Source: Choristoneura fumiferana (taxonomy: Eukaryota; Arthropoda; Insecta; Lepidoptera; Tortricidae). Taken from it: 64,000 nt of DNA. Below, in pieces: positions 1-12,500 of this stretch; within the stretch, counting starts at the first letter, position 1, and each line of letters opens with the position of its first letter. A program made the position numbers and the translations under genes. The notes below the pieces were generated by a model. It had not been told where the DNA came from, made no database searches, and was given only the letters and a program-made list of their open reading frames with translations. The DNA is taken from NCBI RefSeq assembly GCF_025370935.1, contig NC_133500.1:11424236-11488235 (forward strand), read 5' to 3'.

Positions 1-394
1 TACCTCGCACAAGCCCAAGGCCCAAACGCAAATTACACAAAGTCTCACGAGACCTCCTGTGAACATAATTTGGCTGTCTGTAATTTTTATTGTTCAGTTA
101 CGCTTTAGATTGAAGCGAATAATGTCCATTTTGCACGAAAGGACAAGGTTTTTTTTAATAAAGACTTATTTTGGTTGAGAAGTACTAGACCTTCGTTCGA
201 ACTTCGGCGAGGTTAGGCATTTGAAAAATATACAAGGTGTCTTTAAATTATTCCAGAATATCCTCCTGGGACCTGACCTTTTATAAAACACTTTTTTCCT
301 TGGCTGCCTACGCCCTAGACGTGGTTCACCATCTCCAGCTTTGTTATTTTGGCACTTGTCTCACCGCCAGCGAGGAAACGATTGGCTATCGACT

Positions 395-725
395 ATTTTC
401 TCGCTCAAGAAACGAACAAAAAGATATAAGATCCTGTGTGAGTAAAAGAGACACTATATTAATAGTTGATCGCTGCTGTTCACACTGTCGGCGAGAACTC
501 GCTCTTATATCTTTGTCGCAGCGACTAGCTATAAAACTCGCTGATCTATAGATACTCGCTCAGCGATGTCAGCTTGCCGGCCGCCCCGACGAGTCGAGTG
601 GAGCGAGTAATCGCCCGTCGCACGCGAACACTCGCTTACAGCCGAGCGACAAACTACACTCGCTTCTCGCTGCTCGCCCACTCGTTTCTAGTTACTCGCT
701 CTACTCGCTTCTCGCTCATCGTCGG
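395..725. repeat. CTCGCT-rich degenerate repeat tract
   Basis: ACTCGCT, CTCGCT and their variants recur about a dozen times with GAGCGAG complements among them. No gene is seen here; the two open frames are by-products of the repeats. Confidence 0.5.
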
Positions 726-777
726 CGGTGGGACAAGTGCCTTTAGATATTATTTGAAATTCTTAAGATTATTTTTT

Positions 778-1017
778 ACCAAAGACGCAAAAGAGGGGTG
801 TTATAAGTTGACCGCTACGTGTGTCTGTCTGCCTGTCTGTCTGTGGCACCGTAGCTCTTAAAACGGCTGCACCGATTTAAATGCGGTTTTTTTATTTGAA
901 AGCAGGTTTTTCAGCTATGGTTCTTAGACATGTTTTATCAAGATCGGTTAGGCCATTTTTGGGATATTGAACTTTGAAGTGACAAAGTCGGGGGTTTTCC
1001 ATCTTTTTGTGGTTAGT
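778..1017 (+). repeat. dispersed repeat (GACGCAAA...GGGGTGTTATAAG family)
   Basis: Closely matches 53945-54185 (plus) and 17330-17560 (minus), including GTGGCACCGTAGCTC and ATTGAACTTTGAAGTGAC. Probably a transposon part; class unknown. Confidence 0.7.
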
Positions 1018-1384
1018 TATCAATGAACCATTTTATGAAATACGTTTAGCCGTTAATTCTCGTCAAACAAACTTCATGCTTGTTAGAAGTGATTGTTGTT
1101 AGAAACCTCGTCAAGGCTCACTTCTTGACATGTTTCTTGACACTGCCTTCTTAACTCTGTCCTCAGTCTTTCTGTGTTTATTTAATTTATTTCCTAATTT
1201 CTTATCCTTTGCTCCCATTACGGCCTTTTTGACAATTTATATTGCTATTTTATGTTAGTAGTATATATGTTGTATAAGTATATTGTATATATGTATTTAT
1301 ATAATTATATCATTTGTATTTATTTTAATATATTGATTTTTTGTTTGTTCTTGTTTTCTGTTTCTGTTTCCGCCACCTATTTTT

Positions 1385-1500
1385 GTTTGACATAACCATA
1401 AGTTCTTGTACCCAAATGGTGGTCTGGAACAGATCGCTTTTAAGCGATAAGACCGCCTATGATTTATGGTGTGCAATAAAGAATGTTTGTATTGTATTGT
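1385..1500 (+). mobile_element. non-LTR retrotransposon 3' tail
   Basis: Ends in a TATTGTATTGTAAG tail; the reverse complement recurs at 9680-9825 with a TACAATACAATACAATAC end. A short-repeat 3' end is typical of non-LTR elements. Confidence 0.6.
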
Positions 1501-2429
1501 AAGTTATTAAAGGTATCTATCTACCCATTACATCGTATCATACCTTGACCGTAACAGCAACGTGACAGGCAAAAATATATTCTTTGTATCGAAAAGTATG
1601 AGTCTGTGCCCACTAACCGCTTCGTAACCAACCGTCGCCGTCGTGTGTCATGTATGCGCTGATTTTCCGTTCCTGACACGTTCCTAATACGGTCATAGCA
1701 TGATACGGGTAGTGAGTAGAGATCCTGAAAAGGTCAAGTAGAGCCGTGACTACTCTGACTCAAGAATTCAGATTAAAAACCTAATTATCCCGATAAACTC
1801 CTAAAATATCCCCGAAGAATTCGAAGGTTTGTCTAAGTACAGGAGATAACCTTTGGCTTGATACTCTAAGGGCCCAACAAAATGGCGGTCAACCAAATTA
1901 TCTTCAGCAGAAGGCGGTTTTTTCACACATTATTCGGCCACGGGACAAGGCTGCCACATCCTTGAGGAGGGGGCAGACGGGCGCTGCGACGAAACTTTCG
2001 CTACGAAACGCTAATCGAAGCGATTTTTTTAGGTGCTGTTATCGAAAACCATATTAAATAGTAATGATAATGGGACAGATCCCTTTAGGTACTTATTTTC
2101 CGGCACAATAAAAGCTTCGGTTTCTTGGACTGGCCAAAACAAAAATAAGAATCTATCTATTCTTAATCTTGGCCGGCCTCTTCCGGAATATTTTTGGGGG
2201 TTTTGGGTTAGTTTGACCGGACGCCCCTGTAAGGTTTTTCATAACAAATGTTGACTTAAAGAGTAGTCACGCCGGACGCTGTACACTTTGAACATCGATC
2301 AATCATCATCATCATAGTATATTGCCGTCGGACGTCCACAAGTTGGACATGCCTCACCCATATTAAAAGGTAATGAAAAACATTTACAGTGGTGTTCCAG
2401 TCAAATGAACCCTACATGCTGAAATATCT
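1501..2429. other. gene-free stretch
   Basis: No gene seen. A degenerate ATCATCATCAT...CGTCCAC...TTGGACATG segment (about 2300-2355) is a remnant of the repeat also found at 21630-21805. Confidence 0.5.
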
Positions 2430-2837
2430 TAATAATATAAAACAGTCGGGTTTGTTCGAACACTTATAACTCGAGAACGGCTAGACCGATTTTCATGATT
2501 TTTAATTTGATGTATTTGTCTCCGTCCCGAATAGCAGAATAACTATTAAAAGCATTGGAAAATTGACGAAAAAATTAGATAAAAGAAAAACATTTCCCAT
2601 ACAAAATGTTCACGAGTTTCGTAACTGTCAGTTATAGACTTATTGACAATAAGTCAGTTATTTTATATTTGCCTAGAAAAATATACACTTAAAATAATTG
2701 ATATGGCAAAACAACGTTAGTTGATGGTTTGGAAATTGGACCCGCTAGATAGCGTTGTACAAACGTATGTTATCATTATCATAGTTTTAATGTGGTGTTT
2801 TTTCGGGTAGGACAACGTCTGCCGGGTCCGCTAGTTC
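2430..2837 (+). mobile_element. RTE-like non-LTR retrotransposon 3' region
   Basis: Contains AACTCGAGAACGGCTAGACC and ends AACGTCTGCCGGGTCCGCTA, features of RTE-like 3' regions I associate with Lepidoptera. No intact ORF. Confidence 0.5.
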
Positions 2838-2984
2838 CACAATAATTTGAAAACATCTTGTATACTAGCCACTGCCACCTCCTCCCAGAATGAGAATCCC
2901 CCGAATGGGCATTCGTTATTCGTTCATTCGTTATTAGTTCTTAAAAAGTTGTTGCTGGTATATTTTTGATGTTTCGTCAATGTA

Positions 2985-3150
2985 GATTTTCTTGCGATGT
3001 TTTCTTCAACGTAGAGCTCGTGCTAAGTAAATTGCAAATGTAATTTCGCTCTTGAATTTCTAAAAAAGCCTAACCTCAGACGGCTCGGACTCACGATCCT
3101 CTGCTTGAAAGACAATAGGTCAATCCACTAGGTTACATACCACGTTTACT
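2985..3150 (-). mobile_element. degenerate tRNA-derived SINE
   Basis: Reverse-strand match to the SINE of 11854-12162, with recognisable GAGTCCGAGCC/CCACTAGG head and TTTTCTTCAACG body. Heavily mutated. Confidence 0.5.
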
Positions 3151-3180
3151 CGTATTACATTCAGTTAATAAGATGTTAAG

Positions 3181-3207
3181 AGAATGAGAGAGAGAGAGAG
3201 AGACATT
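3181..3207. repeat. (GA)n microsatellite
   Basis: GAGAGAGAGA tract at the edge of an AT-rich segment. Confidence 0.8.
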
Positions 3208-3636
3208 TATTTACACATATTCGATACACAGAAAAAACACGTTAGGAAGAAATAATAATTTAAAAAAAACATCGAATAGTATAAAAAAATTAAGCGCGCC
3301 CGTTGTCAAATTTTAAGCCTTAGATAAAAAGTTTATTGAACAATTAGTTTTAATTGCACAAATTAAGTGGAATCCGTTCCGTTACTCGCTAGGTGTCAAG
3401 GTGAATTAAAATGTCTGTTACCTTGTTAATGTTACCGGCTTAATGGTAAACGCACGAGTTTTCGTCACTGTCTCAATAATTACCATCATTATTTTTGTCA
3501 TTAGTAATGGAGGTGACAGCGTGAATAATAATAATGAGCATTAATGTGTCGAGCACTGGGACGTTTGTTTTACCTGCTCTATATTGTAGATTCTCATTAA
3601 TAAATGTAAAAGTAATGTAAATAATTTGTTTACTTG

Positions 3637-3848
3637 TATCCATATCCATATGTGTTTGTATGTTTGTATGTTTGTCCGTCTTTCACATCGAAACGGAGCC
3701 ACGATTCGACGTGATTTTTGGCATAGAGATAGTTTATGAGCCAGAGAGTGACATAGGCTACTTTTTGTCCCGGAAAATGCACAGTTCCCCGACGGAACAG
3801 CGCGCGATTACCGAATTTCACGCGGGCGAAGCCGCGGGCAAAAGCTAG
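3637..3848 (+). mobile_element. RTE-like retrotransposon 3' tail
   Basis: Ends GCGGGCAAAAGCTAGT; the same sequence in minus orientation occupies 21130-21345 and a diverged plus copy lies at 29605-29770. The open frames on both strands here are repeat by-products. Confidence 0.6.
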
Positions 3849-4564
3849 TTATAACATAACGTTTGTACACAGCATCAGTTATTTTCTAGTAATTCTAAGA
3901 GACTTATTATTTTCTTAATTTATCAATAAAAATTGTCATCAAATTTGGACAAATGTACAGACAGTTTTTGATTGTATTTAATATAATCTACAGTGAGCGG
4001 TCAGTCGTGAAGACCAAGGTGATCGCCTATAAGATCAGTTATTTCGCAAGTCTTAGCGAAGTAATAAACAATTCAAACATAATCAATTTAATTATTAAGT
4101 ATCATTTCTGATCAAATACTAGCATTGTCTGTGTGTAATTTTTCATTAAAATATCTGGTAGCATGGTGAACGGTTAAGTTCGAAACGCGTCAGTGTAGTG
4201 TGGTGGTGGTGATAGATGGGTTAGTGTGATTTGTGTGTGTTCTTACATTGTGGAGGTGAAGGAACCGAATGAACACGCATATCTTGCATAAACATAGCTA
4301 TCATAAGGTCGCGGGTGAGCAAAGAAATTGTTTCAGTTATGTTTTTATTAAATTTCGTTTTCGCCACACTTTCGAGTCGTTATTCGCCGAGCCGGCTAAC
4401 CCCCGAGGTCGAACGTTCAGGCAGCCAACACGTCACCCCATGACGACGACTAATGACGGAATTGTTATTACAACAGTAATTATTTTCATGCTATTTAGGT
4501 TGTTGCGAAAAATTGGGCCGAAGAAAATAGTACATTACTGCAGAGGCCATGAATTAAGGGATTG

Positions 4565-4600
4565 ATGGACGAGCTTGTGGTAGACATAGAGCAATCCCAG
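4565..4600 (+). CDS. candidate first coding exon of stum (uncertain)
   Basis: An ATG at 4565 opens 12 codons (reading MDELVVDIEQSQ) ending at a strong donor, CAG|GTAGGT. It is the only attractive start/donor pair I see upstream of 6390. The phase does not fit the favoured acceptor: this donor is phase 0, but the exon at 6390 begins with the third base of a codon. Using the overlapping donor after 4604 (TAG|GTATAG) with the acceptor AG at 6390-6391 would restore frame. The other option is an unseen small exon. A 98-codon upstream ORF (4269-4565) ends in TGA overlapping this ATG. Inference only. Confidence 0.3.
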
Positions 4601-5148
4601 GTAGGTATAGTGCTTTTCTCAAACAATGTTGTATCTATTGTTATTTTGTACTGAAAATATTGAATAATCACGAAAGTTTAAAACGCTATAAAATACTGTC
4701 AGAACTTGAACCCATGACTCTCTACTTGAGTCTAACAACGACATTTAAGGGAGCAACGACATTCAAATTCAGGCTCGTCATCGCGTATATTGAAATTCGC
4801 CCCATGAAGCCATTACTTACCACCAGTCTGACTCACACTACTGACCACTCAAACCGTTGACTCACTGACTTTACCAACTACAAAAGTACAGCGACTTAGA
4901 AAATACTGCCTTAACATTACAAAGTCCTAAGTTACCTTCGTGTCCAAAATTGTAACCTTTGTCGGACCTAGTAGAGTAAATTTTGAACGACGATGGACGT
5001 AGAACTTTCGGCCAATCAAAAAGAAGGATAATTTGGCAGATTTGTTTCTAGACAGCTAACTTTTTTTTGGAAATTAGCTTTGAAGTGCGTGTTAGTAATT
5101 TTCTGTTTGTTTGCTAAGATAATTAAATTGTAATTTACAGGGACTTTT

Positions 5149-5439
5149 GTTGGAATAGCCTAGTGGTTTGAGCTATAGCCTCTCTACCTCTAGCATAGGA
5201 TCGTGGGTTCGCATCCAGATTTGCACTTTTTACACGACAGATTTAACACGACCTTTACGATGAAGGAAAACATCGTGAGGAAACCTGCACAAATCTGTGA
5301 AGACCTAATTCAATGGTTTGTGTGAAGTGCCCAACCCGCACTAGGCCCGTGTGGAAACTACGGCACAAGCTCTTTCTCTCTCGTTCTGTGAGGAGACCTG
5401 TGCCCTGCAGTGGGACGTAACCTATAGGCCGAGATGTGA
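5149..5439 (+). mobile_element. diverged tRNA-derived SINE
   Basis: Head TAGCCTAGTGGTTTGAGC (A-box like), GTGGGTTCGCATCC (B-box like), and body AACATCGTGAGGAAACCTGC shared with 11854-12162. Confidence 0.7.
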
Positions 5440-6389
5440 CTTGAGATATTAGCTTTTCGCTATTTGTTATGGTAACTTCAGTGATTATTGCTTTTCACTC
5501 ATCGTTAAATATTATCCTGATTTGGTAAAATGTCGATACAAACTACAAAAATATTTGACCGACCGAGCGCGAAGCCGGCCGCGCCTCCATGGAGTGCGGA
5601 CTGCTTGACAACAACTGAGTGCCTACCACGAAACTCAGCTCACGAAGTTATATGGAACACTCGTCTACCCTGCGATACAGTTTGAGATTTTAAGCGACAA
5701 TCGCTATTCCGAGACGTTATCATAATATTTATCGAGTCTATATTGGAATCCATACATAATAAAAATCATAATGATCATTACTTAACTCCTGATTGTTGTA
5801 AAATAAACTTAACAGAGTTCTACAGGTTGGCCATTTTAAAGTTCCTGGAAATGTTAGCTTTAGAGAATAATTATGCCAAATGTTCATTATCAAGCTTAAG
5901 AGGAGGCTCCAGCCATTAAACAATGTTATGTATGTACAAATTGTTATTGAAAAATATATATTTTTTAAATTATGACAAACATAACATTATTGCTTACAAA
6001 GTTATGGATCCCAAACGGGGCCCTATTTATCAACTCTCTGCGAACAGATCTTACGGCTCATATATGTAGAAGTACTGCGCATAAGTAATATTTTTCCATT
6101 GTATTTTATCAGAAAAGTTCTTTTTTATCACGCTCTCTCATTACATTCAGTACCCGTCGTCATCGTACAGCCGTTTTGACATTTGACACTAATTAATTAT
6201 AATAAAGTGCCATATTATTGGGTATGAAAATGTCACTCATTTAATAAATACAACATTTGATTGACACTTCTAGTGCCTTCGTATTCCGATTATTTCCGAT
6301 TAAGAACCGACTATTCCCGGTGGAAAAACATTATGCATTTGTAGCAAATATATCATTAATTTTACCTAACCCCTGTTTCTCCCCTCCAG

Positions 6390-6523
6390 AGTGGTGCCAA
6401 CATCGAAGCGGAAACGCGAGTCGTCGTTCGCTATACTAGCGGAGGCGCCCGGCGCGTCCCGCCCCTCGAGCCCCCGCTCGCTGCCTGTCGAGTCTCGTAC
6501 CGGACGCGTCTCCCCGTTCAAAG
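6390..6523 (+). CDS. stum: stum exon (basic Ser/Pro segment)
   Basis: A pyrimidine-rich acceptor (CTCCCCTCCAG) precedes the exon and the donor is AAAG|GTACAA. It encodes 44 full codons beginning VPTSKRKRESS and ending RTGRVSPFKG, where the last Gly codon is split with the next exon (phase 1). The segment is Arg/Ser/Pro-rich with no globular features. The frame is fixed by the downstream exon; the other frames meet a stop in the next exon. Confidence 0.8.
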
Positions 6524-9500
6524 GTACAAGGCCTTTTACTACGAAGTCTATAGTGCCGTTTCGCACACGCTGATGCTGTTTAATAGGAGTGTGAGAGGGA
6601 CGACATACGATCACTAACTACACTACTTACTTTGGCTTTAGTTGTCGCAATCAGTTTCAAAAATATATTTCTTATACATGGTGTTAAAGGAATCCTGTAC
6701 GATAGTTTATTCACCATTAAGGCTGCTGATTACTAATACGATACAATTGGAAAAGTTTTTATACCTACGAAAAAGAAAAAAAACTTTTGCATGTAAGTTA
6801 AGTCTCGAGAAAACTTTATTCTATACAAAACTTTTTATTTTATTTTCGAATTTCTGTTTTTCCATCTGTATCGTATCGTTTTAGTAATCACAATCAGTAG
6901 CTTTAATGTGGGTTAAATTATCTTACAGGATTTTTTTACATCATGTATTGTAATAATTGTATTTTTCTGTTCAGGCAGAGGCTTCAGAGAAGAGACGTCC
7001 AGGCACAACACCCCAAAAACCTCAGCAGCCAACTCAAGAGCCAACTCTCCTCCGCGGAGACGAACTAACTCCCTATCTAAGATAGACAAAATGGCCACCG
7101 CCACCCTCCCTCCACCCTTTCCCCTGCTCAGGCCGCACTCCCCCCGCAACTTCCTAAAAGAAAACAAAGAAGAAGTCAGAGAATTAAGTGAGCTGAACAG
7201 AGAAAAGCACGAGGCAGAAGAAGAACAGAAAAGAATTGAAGAAGAAGGAGCGATACTAAAAGAAATGGGCATTTTGGATAAAAACGCTAGTGCTGATGTC
7301 GTTAGAAGCGTCGTTGGCTCTAGAGCGGCGTCCAGATGTAATTCACCAAGTAAAATTAATTTGAAAAGTAGATCCAGTTCGCCGGTAGCAATTTTACATT
7401 ATGAAAATATTCCGACTGGCAGCAAAGATTTTGTCAATCCCAACGATGGGCTAGCTAAACCTGTGACACACGTGTCGAGAATCAGAGCAGTATCACGGTC
7501 GCAGCCTCAGTCCAATAATGGCTCTCCGCAGCATTCTAAAATCCCTAAAAGGCAAAGTTCTGTGTCCCCCAAACGGACAGTTACATTAAGAGATGTGTCA
7601 AGCTCACGGAAACCTGTCGAAAACAACCTGAACAGAAGCCAGAGGTTCATTTCGAATAGCACAAGCAGTATCCATGAAACTATAAGAATAGGAGGAGGAA
7701 CACATGATAAAAGAAATATGAGCAAAAGCACACAGCATTTGACCATCGCTCCTGCTGTCATTAAAGGGAAACCTCCTATCTCTCCCGGACGAGGAGGTCC
7801 TCCTCCCTCCAACAGGTCTATCAACGCTAAAAGACTCTCACCCATCGTTGGGACTCCTAACAAAAGCCCCGACGACCTGAAGCCAAGCTCCGCCAAAACG
7901 CCAAAACCTTCCCCATTAGCCAAGAAACCAATCAAAACTGCCGGCAACACGCCTGCTACATCTAGATTGAATTCTAGACAGCCTAGCAGAACAGTTAGCA
8001 GAGACCAGAGTCCAGAAAAGAGACGGCCACTCACTAAAATCTCCACTTCTTCTAAACCACCAACCAGGCCTGCGCAGGGCAAGCCTGTGAACAGATCTTC
8101 AAGCACTCGACTTGCTCAAAAACCCAGTGTTCCCAAAACGGATGTCAAAAAACCTATCAATCGTACTAATAGCATGAAAAGTCTAGTAAGGACACCGAGC
8201 ACAAAAACCTTAAATGAAAAACCACCTTTACTGAAAAAAGATAGCAGAAAAGATATCAAAGTTAAAGCTCAATCGACAACGAAGCTAAACGAAATTGGTA
8301 CGAAAATAGAAACTGTAGTAGAAGAAAACAAATCAGAAAAAGCAAAAAAATCAGCTACAAAAGAAAAAACGAAAGATAAGAAAGAAGAACCTAAAATTGA
8401 ACCGGTTGTTACTGATGATAAAGCTGGAGCTAAAGATGAAGTAACAACACAGGATAATGAGACTCAATATGACAAAATAGTAAATGAAAATGGTGAAATT
8501 GTACTTTTGACGAAAAAAAGTGTTATTTCTATGACGACAGCAGCTATAACTGCTCAACCCTTAGAAGTAGTTACTAAAGTTACAAACCAGCTGCCAGCAG
8601 CATTAGAAAAAGCGAGAGAAAAGGCTATTTTTGAAAGACTCAGCTCTAAGGATTCTTTAGCGCCTAAAGCTGAAGAAAAAGAAGTTGAACCAGAGAAAGA
8701 AAAAGACAAGGAAAAAGATAAAGATAAAGAAAAACCGAAAGAAAAGGCAGAAGATAAAGATTCAAAAGACGTAGAAGAAAAACATGATGACAAAAAAGCA
8801 GCAAAGCCTGCTAAAACTGAGAAAAGTTCAGTATTTCTGGAAGATAATATCAAGCTAAAGCCCTTGCTCCCACCGTACAGTAATCCTCAGGTAGAGCGAG
8901 TAAGACAGAAAATAGATGACATTCTCAAATCTCCAGAAGTGTCGACGGAAAACATACTCGCAGCATCTTTGGAAGCTAGAGAATCTAGAAGTAAAATTAA
9001 AAGTGCGATTAATAAAACTAAAGATAGCTTAAAGGAAACCAAAAACGATATCGCTGCAAAAGGCACTGATATCAAGGATCAAGCAGCTAAAGAAAGTGAT
9101 AAAGCTGTTACTGAAATACGATCTGAAGCAACGAAAATCGTTGACAGTATTATAACTCCAGTAGAAGAACCTAAAAAACCCGAAGTACCTGACAAACTTG
9201 ATGAACCGAAGAAAACTATAGAACCTATCGTAATGGTTGTCAATGAGAAGAAAAACGGGCCAACTAAACGTGAAGTGGCCGAGAAAATAAACGAGACGTT
9301 AGTAAAAGGGGAACCGGAAGTTGAAGTGCAAAGTTCAAACGTTTCTTCTCCCGGAGACAAAATGGCGGTGCAAAACAAGATGGCCGATGGGAATGATTCC
9401 GACAAGTCTGCGCAGAGCAATGGCGGGTGAGTGTTAAATGTTTCTAAATATTTTCTCATCTGTTTTCATAAGCACAACTTATGCTGATTTAAATAATAAA

Positions 9501-12500
9501 ACATAATATTGAAAAGAGAAAAAAGAAAGAGGAAAATGAATTCAGTTAAAAACTGGATTTAGTTGTTTTTTTTTTTCAATCTAAATTCTCTATATAGAAA
9601 GCATACTTGCATGCGACGTCACATCACATGTAAGGAGTAAGGACGTCTTTCTCCGTCTAACCTTGATTTTCAAACTTTTACAATACAATACAATACAATA
9701 ACTCTTTATTGCACACCAATACAGTAAACAGTACAGAGAACACAAGTATATACATAGAGATTTTCTAAGGTAAGCAATAGGCGGCCTTATCGCTTCAGAG
9801 CGATCTCTTCCAGCAACCTTTACAATGGACAGAAATAAGGAATACAGTTTAGCAGGTGGTGCAATTTACAGTAGATTAGAGCTGTATCAAGAATACATAA
9901 AACTAACACATACAATACACATACACAACAAATCTAAACAGATAGATAGGTAGATAGATACCATAACAACACATAAATAAGCTAACTATAACATTCATAC
10001 GCAAGATGACAGGTAGTGCTCCTAAGCATAGACTTAAAGATAAAACTCTGTTATATGTAAAAAAAACTTAAAAAATGATTTTCTCTTCAATAATAACACG
10101 CATAGTCGGGTTTGAAGTTATAAAATCAAAACAAAATAGTCAAATAATGTGTGTCAGAAAAAAAAGACTTGTAACAGTATTAAAAATACCATCTTCAGCT
10201 AGAAGACGTCCACTGTCGAACAAACTCTCTTAGGACGCCACTTGCATCCACCGGTTCCCCGCAAAAATTATACCATTACTTTATTCTGCGTGCGATCTAT
10301 TACGCCATAAGAAAGCATTCCCAAGAGAAGGTTTCTCTTCCATTAGTAGTGAAAATTCCCGAGTGGGTTACCAGCAGTATTGTCTATGGTATCGTTTTCA
10401 TCGAGACGTTTACGCTTTTGCTCTGTGGTTTTGGTCCGGTGGATATCGTAAAAGCAAGTACTTAAGTATTTTAAGTTAAGGATAGTTAGCTTATGTGAAT
10501 TGTTATAATTTCTGTTTCTTCGTAAATTTCGCGCAGAGTCTTTGATCATGTGGCTTTCAATCCAGAGCTACGATTGTTCTGCTTCTTTTTAAAAATATAA
10601 CCAGTATTAATTTCATTTTTGACTTACAAATTAAATTTATTTTCAATATATGCTAATGATACAATACCAAATTGACGGTACATTGATATGTTTTAAAAAT
10701 TATTATGTGTTGCATGTGGTAAAAATGATTCAAAGGCCCCCGTACCAAGAGACAGCGATAACACCGCCATGTCCGATACACTGATTTAATAAATGATCTA
10801 AATTTAAGTTTTTTCAAAATGTGAGTAGAATCGAACCTTGAATTGAAAGCTCCATGGTCAGACACATCCTGAATGTATAAATATTATTTATAGAATGCTT
10901 CGTTGTTGATTTCGCTGACAAAAGAGTTTAATCTATATAGGTAGGTGCCAAGTTAGGTGTAGAAAATCTTGAAATTTTAGTAGTAGTTCCCACGCGGGCC
11001 AGTGCGGATTGGTAACTTGACACACTCCATTGAATTGCCTCGCCAGTATGTCCTGGTTTCCTCACGATGTTTTCCTTCACCGTTAAGGTCGTGGTACATT
11101 TCAAATGTAATTTCGCACATGAATTTCGAAAAAGTCACAAGTTGCGAGCCCTGCAGGTTTGAAGCCACAATCCTCTGATGGGAGGCCTTGTGTCTACAAA
11201 CAATCAAAATAATCAACATTTTATTAAGGATCAACTTGTATTTAACTTTTTAATACTTATGCAAGGTAACATTAAACTTATTAGGTAAACTCATCGTTAT
11301 GCCAGTTGACATTATGGGTATCTATTAAGTTATGCGAATTAATATATAATCGTGCAAAATGACGTTATGCCAATTTGAATTAGGAATATTACGTTTTTTA
11401 TACCGGGTATGGCCTGTAATACGAGCAAAAAATTAAAACATAGATCTTCCTCGTACATCTGAACAACATTAGTTCAGCGACTTTTAAAAATAATGGAGTC
11501 TTTGAATTTTCCTTTTTTCATACAAATTAAATACTGCTATCAATGTACGCCATCCTAGAACACAACTGACGTCGCCTGTCACGCTACAAACATCAAGCAT
11601 TTTGCTTGACATTGCTTCTTCGAATAAACTTAAAAGTGTACTTAATAAAAATTTAAAAACTAATTATTTTTAAAAGTCGCTGAACTAATGTTGTTCAGTT
11701 TGAGGAGTATGATCTATGTTTTAAATTATTTGCTCATATCACAGGCCACACCCGGTATGATGAAAAGCAATCACCGCAACCCCTATAACATAAGTTGAGT
11801 TACGGATGCGTTACTGGCCCTTTGATAATTAAATTATTATAGACCCCAATGTGAAGCCGTGGTGGCCTAGTGGTTTGACCTATCGCCTCTCAAGCAGAGG
11901 GTCGTGGGTTCAAACCCCGTCTCGCACCTCGTGAGTTTTTCGAAATTCATGTGCGGAGTTACATTTGAAATTTACCACGAGCTTTGCGGTGAAGGAAAAC
12001 ATCGTGAGGAAACCTGCACAAACCTGCGAAGCAATTCAATGGTGTGTGTGAAGTTCCCAATCCGCACTGGGCCCGCGTGGGAACTATGGCCCAAGCCCTC
12101 TTGTTCTGAGAGGAGGCCTGTGCCCAGCAGTGGGACGTATATAGGCTGGGATGATGATGATGAGACCCCAATGTGTGATTGGGATTTAGGTTTTAGTGGG
12201 CGTCGACGACTCTGAATATATTTAATTGAAATTGGGAAAGGAGCGCAAATCAGACACCAGCCATGTTCGATCAAAGACTCTTTTTATTTTTTAAATCATT
12301 CCATACCACAGACAATGATACACCCAAGTTCCAAAAAGACAAGGAAGTACGGTCCTTGCACCATTCAGCTTTTAAGAAAATACTAATTAGCCCGTAGTTA
12401 GTCCACTCTAGTGGGTAGTTTACAAGTGGTACCGCAGTGGAGCGTGGCGTGACCGCCCGCCATTTGCATTTTTAGCTTAGGGCTGCCCCGTGGCTCTAAG

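Noticed and set aside
7507..9459. Several antisense open frames (up to 199 codons) across the large stum exon
   Set aside because: They are by-products of the Lys/Ser/Pro-rich sense coding; the sense frame is confirmed by splicing on both sides.
11856..11930. tRNA-like sequence in SINE heads
   Set aside because: A and B boxes are present but the cloverleaf is not complete and the copies are joined to the SINE body; not functional tRNA genes.
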